A DNA stretch of 14,165 nt from assembly GCA_045580875.1 (NCBI GenBank), contig JAZNOP010000046.1, forward strand, positions 1 to 14,165, given 5' to 3'. The notes beneath the pieces were generated by a model. The model did not search any database. It had not been told where the DNA came from and saw nothing but the letters and a program-made list of their open reading frames with translations. Numbering within the stretch: the first letter of the stretch is position 1; the number at the start of each line of letters is the position of its first letter. Source of the DNA: SIG598 sp045580875 (GTDB lineage: Bacteria; Bacillota; Clostridia; Oscillospirales; Acutalibacteraceae). Below, in pieces: positions 1-6,184 of the stretch. Made by a program: the position numbers and the translations under genes.

Positions 1-45
1 CATATGCTCTTTGCAAGGGGTTTGAGGATTATTTTTTGCCGGAAC

Positions 46-72
46 ATTATACCGCCGCAGCTGAAGTGTAAA
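46..72 (-). promoter_or_regulatory. Weak candidate promoter reading out of the window
   Basis: On the minus strand an exact TATAAT (46-51) lies downstream of TTTACA (67-72), but the spacer is only 15 bases, shorter than the preferred 17. Any transcript would run leftwards out of the window, so no target gene can be seen. It may be chance in an AT-rich stretch. Confidence 0.22.
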
Positions 73-300
73 TTTTGGTTTATGCGATTAAGCGCAGGCA
101 GATTAAAAGTTTCGTCCACCTTTGTTAAAGGTGGCAGGTCGGGGGCACCGCCCTCTTGGAGTTTGAGGCAAAGCCTCAACTTCTCATCGAAAAAGAATTA
201 AGGACTCCGTCCTTAAAACCTGCAAGGGCGTTGCCCTTGACCCACGACCTTTTGAAAAAGGCCGACCAAAACTTTTGCTCCGCTAAACCAAAATTTAGCG
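69..300. repeat. MITE-like repeat with terminal inverted repeats and a chain of short hairpins
   Basis: No gene is visible in 1-326; this element fills most of it. Its ends are a perfect 14-base inverted repeat, TAAATTTTGGTTTA (69-82) and TAAACCAAAATTTA (284-297), with an imperfect sub-terminal pair inside (about 104-117 against 263-276). Between them is a chain of hairpins. Those with three-base loops are 116-123/127-134 (loop GTT), 141-146/150-155 (ACC), 163-169/173-179 (AAA), 198-205/209-216 (TCC) and 223-229/233-239 (GTT). Two with larger loops follow: 248-252/257-261 and 281-287/294-300. No transposase gene is present, so if it is mobile it must be moved in trans. It may instead be an RNA-level element, since it lies downstream of rny and its terminator. 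I see no clear target-site duplication. Confidence 0.6.
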
Positions 301-326
301 CCCTGAAATACCCGGCCCAAATACAA

Positions 327-360
327 AGCGCCCGTCTGTGATTATCCACAGACGGGCGCT
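327..360 (-). terminator. Intrinsic terminator of rny
   Basis: A perfect 14-bp stem (327-340 with 347-360) with a 6-base loop (341-346) lies 14 bases beyond the rny stop codon. On the minus strand it is followed by TTTGTATTTG, a moderate U-rich tract. It separates rny from the repeat at 69-300. Confidence 0.85.
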
Positions 361-374
361 TAAGTTATTGCAGA

Positions 375-1931
375 TTATTTCGCGTATTCGAATGCGCGGC
401 TTTCACGGATAAGATTTACCTTGATCTGTCCGGGATATTCAAGCTCATTCTCAATGCGCTGGCATATCTCACGTGCAACAAGGATCATCTCGTCGTCCTT
501 GATGATCTCCGGCTTGACCATTACGCGGACCTCGCGGCCTGCCTGAATGGCGTAGCAGCCTTCGACACCGTTGAAGGACTTGGCGATTTCCTCGAGCTTC
601 TGAAGACGCTTGATGTAGTTCTCAACGTTCTCACGACGAGCACCAGGACGTGCTGCGGAAATTGCGTCGGCAGCCTGAACGATGCAGGCAAGAACGGTCT
701 GAGCCTCAACGTCACCGTGGTGAGCGTGGATAGCATGAATAATGTGCTCCTGCTCCTTGTACTTCTTGGCGACGTCAACACCGATGGTGACATGGCTGCC
801 TTCGATCTCGTGGTCGAGAGCCTTGCCGATATCGTGCAGAAGACCTGCGCGGCGTGCCGGAGCAGGATCGAGTCCAAGCTCAGAAGCAATAAGTCCGGAG
901 AGGAAGGAAACCTCAAGTGAATGCTTAAGTACGTTCTGACCATAGCTTGTACGGTAACGCAGACGTCCAAGCAGCTTGACCAGCTCGTGATGCAGACCGA
1001 TAACGCCTGCCTCAAGTACTGCCTTTTCACCCTCGCTGCGAATTGTCTGGTCGACTTCCTTGCGTGCCTTTTCGACCATTTCCTCGATGCGGGCGGGGTG
1101 AATTCGACCGTCAGTGATGAGTCGCTCAAGTGCAATGCGGGCAACCTCACGTCTGACAGGATCAAAGGAAGAAAGGGTTATAGCTTCCGGAGTGTCATCG
1201 ATGATGAGATCAACGCCGGTAGCGTTTTCAAGAGCGCGGATATTGCGGCCTTCACGACCGATTATGCGGCCCTTCATGTCGTCGTTGGGGAGCACTACAA
1301 CCGATACAGTTGCCTCAGCAACATGGTCGGCAGCGCAGCGCTGAATTGCCAGGGAAATAAGCTGGCGGGCCTTTTCATTGACCTCGTCCTTGAGCTGCTG
1401 CTCATAGTCGAGAATCTTGGCGGCCTTTTCGTGTGTCAGCTCGTCATCAAGCAGCTGGAGAAGATGCTCCTTTGCCTGCTCAGCGGTGAAGCCGGAGATA
1501 CGCTCCATAAGCTCCATCTGGCAGCGCTTGAGCTCATCAGCCTCAGCGAGTCTTGCCTCGGCCTGCTTGATTTTTGCGTTAAGCTGTTCTTCTTTCTTTT
1601 CGTAATTTTCCAGCTTCTTGTCGAGAGTTTCCTCTTTCTGCTGGATGCGGCGTTCCTGCCGCTGGACTTCATTGCGGCGCTCGCGGAGCTCTTTGTCGCT
1701 CTCGCTGCGAAGACGGTGGATTTCGTCCTTGCCCTCGAGGATAGCTTCCTTCTTGCGAGCTTCTGCAGCCTTGTAGGCGTCGTTGATGATGCGCTTTGCC
1801 TGCTCCTCGGCAGAACCGATGGTTGCCTCAGCAATCTGCTGACGGCGCTTCATTCCGTAAATATAGCCGAGATAGCCGAGTACTGCGCCGCCGACAACAA
1901 GTCCGATCAGTAAACCAAAAGCCCAATGCAA
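375..1931 (-). CDS. rny: Ribonuclease Y
   Basis: RNase Y is the membrane-anchored endoribonuclease that starts decay and processing of many mRNAs in Firmicutes. The 518-residue product has an N-terminal membrane segment (about 4-25), a long charged coiled coil (about 30-190), a KH RNA-binding domain with GRIIGREGRNIR (221-232), and an HD domain with KHS (336-338) and the catalytic pair in LLHDIGK (364-370). It ends in AFEYAK, close to the B. subtilis protein (520 residues) along its whole length. The frame stays open upstream to 1988. However, an AAGGAGG at 1944-1950 lies inside that extension, and the only start codon suitably downstream is TTG at 1929-1931, which also restores the family length. 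The gene has its own promoter, a roughly 400-base leader and a terminator directly before the ribosome binding site, so expression is probably attenuated. Function is certain; the TTG start is likely. Confidence 0.97.
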   Translation of the reverse strand: MHWAFGLLIGLVVGGAVLGYLGYIYGMKRRQQIAEATIGSAEEQAKRIINDAYKAAEARKKEAILEGKDEIHRLRSESDKELRERRNEVQRQERRIQQKEETLDKKLENYEKKEEQLNAKIKQAEARLAEADELKRCQMELMERISGFTAEQAKEHLLQLLDDELTHEKAAKILDYEQQLKDEVNEKARQLISLAIQRCAADHVAEATVSVVVLPNDDMKGRIIGREGRNIRALENATGVDLIIDDTPEAITLSSFDPVRREVARIALERLITDGRIHPARIEEMVEKARKEVDQTIRSEGEKAVLEAGVIGLHHELVKLLGRLRYRTSYGQNVLKHSLEVSFLSGLIASELGLDPAPARRAGLLHDIGKALDHEIEGSHVTIGVDVAKKYKEQEHIIHAIHAHHGDVEAQTVLACIVQAADAISAARPGARRENVENYIKRLQKLEEIAKSFNGVEGCYAIQAGREVRVMVKPEIIKDDEMILVAREICQRIENELEYPGQIKVNLIRESRAFEYAK

Positions 1932-1943
1932 TTTACTTTTCAA

Positions 1944-1950
1944 CCTCCTT
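1944..1950 (-). promoter_or_regulatory. Ribosome binding site of rny
   Basis: AAGGAGG on the minus strand, a near-perfect match to the 16S rRNA 3' end. It sits 12 bases ahead of a TTG codon (1929-1931), a rather long spacing. It decides the start: longer in-frame starts would place this site inside the coding region. It follows the U-run of the upstream terminator by only about ten bases, so terminated transcripts would lack it. Confidence 0.75.
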
Positions 1951-1960
1951 GTTAATAAAT

Positions 1961-1999
1961 AAAAAAGCAGTCTTCCCTGATAATACACAGGCAGACTGC
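1961..1999 (-). terminator. Intrinsic terminator or attenuator directly before rny
   Basis: On the minus strand GCAGTCT (1999-1993) pairs perfectly with AGACTGC (1973-1967). An inner 4-bp stem (1976-1979 with 1988-1991) and an 8-base loop complete the hairpin, which is followed at once by TTTTTT (1966-1961) and more U-rich sequence. No protein gene ends here, since the upstream gene stops at 2536. It therefore ends either a small RNA started at about 2345, or prematurely the rny leader. Confidence 0.85.
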
Positions 2000-2040
2000 A
2001 CAGCTGATCTCTCTAATTATTTGATGCAATAAGAAATGAA

Positions 2041-2100
2041 TAATGAATGCCGGTGAACGAAGTTCACAGCATAATTACCCCGTAATGCCCGGTGACTGCA
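2041..2100. repeat. Short hairpin module, possibly an inserted repeat
   Basis: The module contains two close hairpins with three-base loops: GTGAAC-GAA-GTTCAC (2053-2067) and ATTAC-CCC-GTAAT (2074-2086). The near-repeated words ATGCCGGTGA (2048-2056) and ATGCCCGGTGA (2085-2095) flank them. It is AT-rich outside the stems and lies inside the domain closed by the long-range helix of the rny leader. It looks like a dispersed intergenic repeat that landed in the leader, but a single copy in this window cannot prove that. Confidence 0.35.
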
Positions 2101-2351
2101 ATTACAGGAAATATATCAAAACGCCTGAATATATGTAAAAACGGCGGTATTCAGTATTCAAAATATATATAAATAATATGAGATCAGCATGGCAAAAACC
2201 GTGCCAGTGAAAAAGATTTGCGGTTTATTTTTGAATCGCTCCGATGATAAGTAGCGTAAACCGGAACGATTTTCAAAAACTGTATCGTGGGTGCGTTAAT
2301 CCCAACTCATACATAGATAGGTATAATTAAATAAAAATATACCTGATACAT

Positions 2352-2381
2352 ATTGTACATTGTATCTATAGGGTATGTCAA
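2352..2381 (-). promoter_or_regulatory. Sigma-A-type promoter of the rny leader RNA
   Basis: A perfect -35 TTGACA (2381-2376) is followed, after 18 bases, by TACAAT (2357-2352), one change from the consensus. Transcription would begin near 2345, right before a 5'-terminal hairpin. A 6-bp inverted repeat, GATACA (2345-2350) and TGTATC (2361-2366), brackets the -10 box and could be a repressor site. The upstream GGDEF gene stops at 2536, so rny is an independent unit. Confidence 0.75.
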
Positions 2382-2535
2382 GAAAAAATAATCCGGTTGA
2401 AAACTGTTAAATTTCTACAAAAACTGACCTTTTCGGTTCATATACGGTTTTATGATCTTTTCGAGTTGGATTATTCATGTGCTGATATAAATCTGAGCCA
2501 TGTTGCTGATGCCTTACGATGCACTTTGAATGTGC

Positions 2536-3927
2536 TTACTTTCTCCCGCGGAAAAATCCTTTGCGTTTCCTTTTTCTGTCACCGCTGCGGCGCTCAAGCA
2601 GTCCTGCTTTTGCGGCCTCAGCATAGTAAGCCTGTTTTTCAGCGTACATAAGCTTGTCTGCTTCTATTATAAGCTTCTCTATATCCTGTGCCTGCTCCAC
2701 CCAGAGATGACCCAGTGCCATCATGGCGTTGCTTTCTTTCATATCGGAGCGCAGTGCTTTGATTCGTGCGGCAAAATCGTCGGGGTCAATCTCCTCGCAC
2801 ATAACAAGGAATTCATCTCCTCCGATTCGGTAAAGCTCGTTAGCTGCAAAGTGTTTTTTCAGACAATCACTTGCCCGAAGCAGCAGCGCATCTCCGGCCT
2901 GGTGTCCCAGGGTATCGTTTATCTTCTTGAGACCCATAACGTCACAGTAGATTACACCAAAGCGGTTCAGAATATGGTTCTGTGCAACGGTGTTTTCCAT
3001 AGCGTGGCGGTTCTGCATACCGGTAAGCTGTTCGAGATAACTGAGCTCAGCGAGGTGCTTGAAAAGCTTGCTTTTCTTCAGAAGGGATACGATGAAGTGA
3101 CCGACTGTCCAGGATATTTCGGAAATATTGGACATTACCTCAGTCGGTGGATTATCGGTGCAGTAGAAACCGATTATTCTGCCTTCTGTAATGAGCGGGC
3201 TTACGACAAGAGAGTGTATATCCTGCGGATGAAGATAGGCATATATCATCGGATCGGTATCTTTTATTGCCTCGACATCGGATATGATTATATTTCGGCC
3301 GCGCTCAAAGTAGTCATACCATCTCTGTACGACTTCCATCGGAACCTGCTGAAGGAGCTCTTTTTGAGGAGTGACCCCTTCAGCGCACCACTCAAAGGTG
3401 TTGACAACATAATCGCCGTCACCCTGCTGGAAAATATAGACTCGCTCGCTTTGTGTGCGCTCGCCGAGTGCTTTCAGAAATGTATCGATAGCGTTTGTAG
3501 GATCTTCCTCGCGAAGTGCTTCAGCAATTGACTGGTTGATAAGTGACTCGGTTATCTTCATTGACCGGATGACACTTTCGCCCTCGATTTGAGCGGTCAT
3601 GTCAAGTGTCAGTACCAGCATATAGCGCTTGCCGTTATCTTCGATTATAGTGGTCTTTTCAGAAATGTACCTGTCGAGCAGAGTGTTGCGGTACTGACGC
3701 TCTCTGAACTGACCGGGTTCGATTCCGTTGCTGTAGCATATCTCGCAGGGATACGGGCTGCCCTGAAGAACATCGTGGCATCGTTTGCCCATAACCTCTT
3801 CTACAGACTCAAAGCCATAGCTGCTCAGGGCGAATTTATTCATATAGACGATGGTCAGAGTGCCGGGGTCTATGATATATATTGATTCATTCAGGTTTTC
3901 AAAAAGTTTGCTGATGTTATTTATCAT
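2536..3927 (-). CDS. PAS-GAF-GGDEF protein, probable diguanylate cyclase
   Basis: Probably makes cyclic di-GMP from two GTP in response to a sensed signal. The 463 residues show a PAS domain (about 1-115), a GAF domain (about 140-285, with SPLITEGRIIGFYCTDNP) and a GGDEF domain (about 295-435). The active-site GGDEF is intact at 369-373, the metal-binding Asp is at 329, and the NDTLGHQAGD nucleotide region is present. The RxxD inhibitory site expected five residues before GGDEF is absent, so product inhibition may be weak. The PAS domain carries C50 and a C61-x-x-C64 pair, a possible metal or redox centre. There is no membrane segment, so the protein is likely cytosolic, and the C-terminus is strongly basic (RKRKRK, 451-456). 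It starts 56 bases after the lipid-kinase stop and is probably the last gene of the prfB operon. The ribosome binding site is weak (GTGAT). Confidence 0.92.
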   Translation of the reverse strand: MINNISKLFENLNESIYIIDPGTLTIVYMNKFALSSYGFESVEEVMGKRCHDVLQGSPYPCEICYSNGIEPGQFRERQYRNTLLDRYISEKTTIIEDNGKRYMLVLTLDMTAQIEGESVIRSMKITESLINQSIAEALREEDPTNAIDTFLKALGERTQSERVYIFQQGDGDYVVNTFEWCAEGVTPQKELLQQVPMEVVQRWYDYFERGRNIIISDVEAIKDTDPMIYAYLHPQDIHSLVVSPLITEGRIIGFYCTDNPPTEVMSNISEISWTVGHFIVSLLKKSKLFKHLAELSYLEQLTGMQNRHAMENTVAQNHILNRFGVIYCDVMGLKKINDTLGHQAGDALLLRASDCLKKHFAANELYRIGGDEFLVMCEEIDPDDFAARIKALRSDMKESNAMMALGHLWVEQAQDIEKLIIEADKLMYAEKQAYYAEAAKAGLLERRSGDRKRKRKGFFRGRK

Positions 3928-3983
3928 TGTTCTATCACGTTTCTATTCAGATTGCGCTTTGTACAGCAAAGTGCGGATGTATT

Positions 3984-4967
3984 TTATACAAGTGCAGGCT
4001 GATTTTCCTTTTCCTCAGATATGCCGTTGCTGTTGATGTACTTCTGAGGTACGATAAATCTTACAGCTCCGGGCATAATTTCAAATGTTACATCGTTGCA
4101 GGGGAAGCATTCGCCGTCAACATTGACAACTGCAGGCTTCTTCGAGGTTACTCTCATCTTTGTGCCCTGATGGTGCGTGATTATTTTGCGGTACTTTTTC
4201 TTTCCGAGATAGGTGCCTTTCTGATAACTGCCGATTATTTCCAGCATTCGTATTCGGGAAAGTTTTTTGACAAATATCATCTCCAGTTTTCCGTCGTCAG
4301 GAACAGCAACGGGAGCGCTGTGCCAGCCGCCGCCGTACCACTGACCATTTGCGGCGAGGGTGAAAAGATACTTGCCGCTGAAGGTTTTGCTGTCGTCAAT
4401 CGTAATGGTAAGAGTATTATATACCTTGCGGAAGAAATTGATTACGATTGCTTTTATGTAAGCCTTGGAGCTGGAAAGCTTCTTGTTTTTTGATTTAAGC
4501 TCATTGGCTGTGCTGCATACATTGGCATCAAAGCCGAGAGAGGCAATGTTCAGCGAGTTGAGCTGAGTGCCTGAACAGGTGGTATGTATGGCATCAACAA
4601 CAATGGAGCCGGAGGTGAAATATTCCTCGAAAGCGAGAAATTCATCTTTTTCGCCGAAGGTTTTTATATAATCATTTCCGGAACCGCAGGGGATAACGCC
4701 AAGCTCGCAGTTCGGCTTGTTCATAAGTCCGTTGGCAACCTCGCAGAGAGTGCCGTCACCGCCGACAGAGAAAATACGTACAGGTTCATCAGCGGTTGCA
4801 GCATCGGCATACTTTGCGGCAATCTCAGTAGCGTGTCCCTGATGCTCGGTAGCGGCAAATTCATAATCGAGTCCGCATTTTTTGCAAACCGAATCAATAG
4901 CGTCTCTGAAAGTTGTCATGGGGTCGACTTTTCCTGCAGCGGGATTGACGATAAATATATACTTCAT
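3984..4967 (-). CDS. Diacylglycerol/lipid kinase, YegS/DgkB family
   Basis: A soluble lipid kinase that transfers phosphate from a nucleotide to diacylglycerol or a related lipid alcohol, recycling it into phosphatidate for phospholipid or lipoteichoic acid metabolism. The 327-residue protein begins with the family signature NPAAGK (8-13), then has GGDGT (69-73) and PCGSGND (93-99) in the N-terminal nucleotide-binding domain. Near the C-terminus VNVDGE matches the conserved end of the second domain. Length is typical for the family. The ATG at 4967 is preceded by an AAGGGA at a long spacing. It lies between the RNA methyltransferase (67-base gap) and the GGDEF gene (56-base gap, holding an 8-bp hairpin at 3954-3974), consistent with one operon. 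The exact lipid substrate cannot be read from sequence; the paralogues DagK, BmrU and YtlR are alike. Confidence 0.92.
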   Translation of the reverse strand: MKYIFIVNPAAGKVDPMTTFRDAIDSVCKKCGLDYEFAATEHQGHATEIAAKYADAATADEPVRIFSVGGDGTLCEVANGLMNKPNCELGVIPCGSGNDYIKTFGEKDEFLAFEEYFTSGSIVVDAIHTTCSGTQLNSLNIASLGFDANVCSTANELKSKNKKLSSSKAYIKAIVINFFRKVYNTLTITIDDSKTFSGKYLFTLAANGQWYGGGWHSAPVAVPDDGKLEMIFVKKLSRIRMLEIIGSYQKGTYLGKKKYRKIITHHQGTKMRVTSKKPAVVNVDGECFPCNDVTFEIMPGAVRFIVPQKYINSNGISEEKENQPALV

Positions 4968-5034
4968 TTTCAGATTGTTCCCTTCTCTTTAATTTTGCCG
5001 GCATCGAAAGCCGTAGGGGAAAGGGTGCGTCAGA

Positions 5035-6150
5035 TTACTTGAAATACATATACATCTGGCATTTGATCATGCCGTTGTACAGTTTTCTGCGCTTGTCGGC
5101 ACGTCTGCCGAACTGGCGCTCAAATTCCTCGTCAGGAGTGATTATGTAATAGCTCATGCCGTCTTTTCTTCGGAACACCTTGCCCATGGTGCGGTAGATA
5201 GCCTGAGCCTCAGCAACCGAACCGAGACGCTCGCCGTAAGGGGGATTGCAGAGCACAGTGCAGCGGTCGCTGTCAACTGAAAAGTCCTTTATGTCTCTTT
5301 CGATGAATTGAATCCGCTTGCCTACGCCTGCCTTGAATGCGTTCTCAGTGGCGGTTTTTACCGCCTCAGGATTGATATCCGAGCCGATTGCAGCAAACCG
5401 GGCATCACGTCTGATCAGGTCATTGGCGCGTTCTCTTTCTGCACTCCATGCAGCCTCGTCGATGGCGCTCCATTTCTCGCAGGTGAAGGTGCGTCTGATT
5501 CCGGGAGCCACATTGAGCGCCTTGAGCGCCGATTCGATAAGAAGTGTGCCTGAGCCGCATACAGGGTCGGCGGCAAAGCTGTCAGACTTGATGAACGCAA
5601 GGTCAGCCATTGCCGCAGCGAGGGTCTCCTTGATCGGAGCAGCAACGCCGTGACGGCGGTATCCGCGCTTGTGCAGACCGTCTCCGGTGGTGTCAAGCAT
5701 GATGTATGCTGTGTTCTTCATCAGATGAAACTGTATCTGATGAACGGGACCGGTTTCTTCAAACCACGGAATGTGGTAGACCGACTTGAGACGCTCAACA
5801 ACAGCCTTTTTGATTATCGACTGACAGTCGGAAACGCTGAAAAGCTGAGAACTGACCGAGCTTCCCTTTACAGGAAAAGCATCGTTTTTGCCTATCCACT
5901 GCTCCCACTCAAGAGCCTTTACGCCCTCGAAAAGCTCGTCGAAGGTGGTAGCGGTGAATTTGCCTACAACAATGAGTATACGTTCAGCGCAGCGGCTCCA
6001 GAGGTTGGCTCTTGCAAGCATATTCTGATCGCCGGAAAAGAAAACGCGTCCGTTTTCCGGCATTACGTTGTTGGCATCCATCCGGCGCAGTTCGCCGCCG
6101 ACGATGCCTTCAAGCCCCATGAGACACGGGGCAACCATCTGTATTTCCAT
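5035..6150 (-). CDS. THUMP-domain class I RNA methyltransferase (YpsC/RlmL-N type)
   Basis: Predicted S-adenosylmethionine-dependent methyltransferase acting on a guanine N2 of RNA, most likely 23S rRNA by analogy with the N-terminal half of E. coli RlmL. The 371 residues hold a THUMP RNA-binding domain (about 45-155) and a Rossmann-fold UPF0020 domain with DPVCGSGTLLIE (195-206), an acidic GSDINPEA (257-263) and the catalytic CNPPYGERLG (301-310). The length fits the single-domain Firmicutes form; the second methyltransferase domain of E. coli RlmL is absent. The start is supported by AAGG seven bases before the ATG. It follows prfB by 34 bases, a sensible pairing of translation genes in one transcript. 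Family assignment is firm; the exact modified base is inferred. Confidence 0.92.
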   Translation of the reverse strand: MEIQMVAPCLMGLEGIVGGELRRMDANNVMPENGRVFFSGDQNMLARANLWSRCAERILIVVGKFTATTFDELFEGVKALEWEQWIGKNDAFPVKGSSVSSQLFSVSDCQSIIKKAVVERLKSVYHIPWFEETGPVHQIQFHLMKNTAYIMLDTTGDGLHKRGYRRHGVAAPIKETLAAAMADLAFIKSDSFAADPVCGSGTLLIESALKALNVAPGIRRTFTCEKWSAIDEAAWSAERERANDLIRRDARFAAIGSDINPEAVKTATENAFKAGVGKRIQFIERDIKDFSVDSDRCTVLCNPPYGERLGSVAEAQAIYRTMGKVFRRKDGMSYYIITPDEEFERQFGRRADKRRKLYNGMIKCQMYMYFK

Positions 6151-6184
6151 TAATTTACCTTGTTACCTTATGTTTTGTTTGGAA

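Larger units (their letters stand above)
1961..2345 (-). ncRNA. Candidate structured leader or small RNA upstream of rny
   Basis: This roughly 385-nt stretch runs from a predicted start site to an intrinsic terminator and has no convincing open reading frame. In RNA order it holds: a 5'-terminal 7-bp hairpin (2338-2344 with 2319-2325); an interrupted hairpin with a TGTAT/ATACA base, a TGGG/CCCA top and a 9-base loop (about 2285-2313); a 16-bp hairpin with a two-base bulge and an 18-base loop (2228-2243 with 2262-2279); a 5-bp hairpin (2190-2194 with 2202-2206); a long-range helix of 9 bp (2180-2188 with 2003-2011) continued by 7 A-U pairs (2171-2177 with 2016-2022); and the terminator. In the 16-bp hairpin, 2239/2266 is a G-U pair only if the minus strand is transcribed. 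It matches no RNA family I can recognise. It may be a riboswitch-like attenuator of rny or a separate small RNA with read-through. Confidence 0.55.

Noticed and set aside
116..300. CRISPR array
   Set aside because: The units are individual hairpins of differing sequence, not one identical repeat with unique spacers, and no cas gene is in the window.
921..1913. 330-residue plus-strand reading frame opposite rny
   Set aside because: It lies wholly within rny on the other strand. Its product is a low-complexity Leu/Ala-rich mirror of the coiled coil, with no domain. rny matches a known family end to end.
1931..1988. Longer RNase Y starting at 1988
   Set aside because: The upstream codons contain the AAGGAGG and part of the terminator hairpin, and the extra 19 residues are absent from the family.
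2170..2320. Short upstream reading frames in the rny leader (such as M-S-W-D-stop and MLISYYLYIF)
   Set aside because: They are 4-10 codons long, lack a ribosome binding site and show no codon pattern suggesting a leader peptide.
1961..2345. Known RNAs: T-box, tmRNA, RNase P RNA, 6S RNA, c-di-GMP riboswitch
   Set aside because: None of the conserved core sequences (for example the T-box UGGNACCGCG or the RNase P GAGGAAAGU) is present, and 6S RNA is much shorter. A covariance search would still be decisive.
2530..3531. 333-residue plus-strand frame opposite the GGDEF gene
   Set aside because: It is antisense to a gene with clear PAS, GAF and GGDEF motifs, and I see no recognisable motif or convincing ribosome binding site for it.
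3954..3974. Terminator between the lipid kinase and the GGDEF gene
   Set aside because: The 8-bp hairpin has no U-run on the minus strand and one pair becomes A-C there; it is more likely neutral or a processing site.
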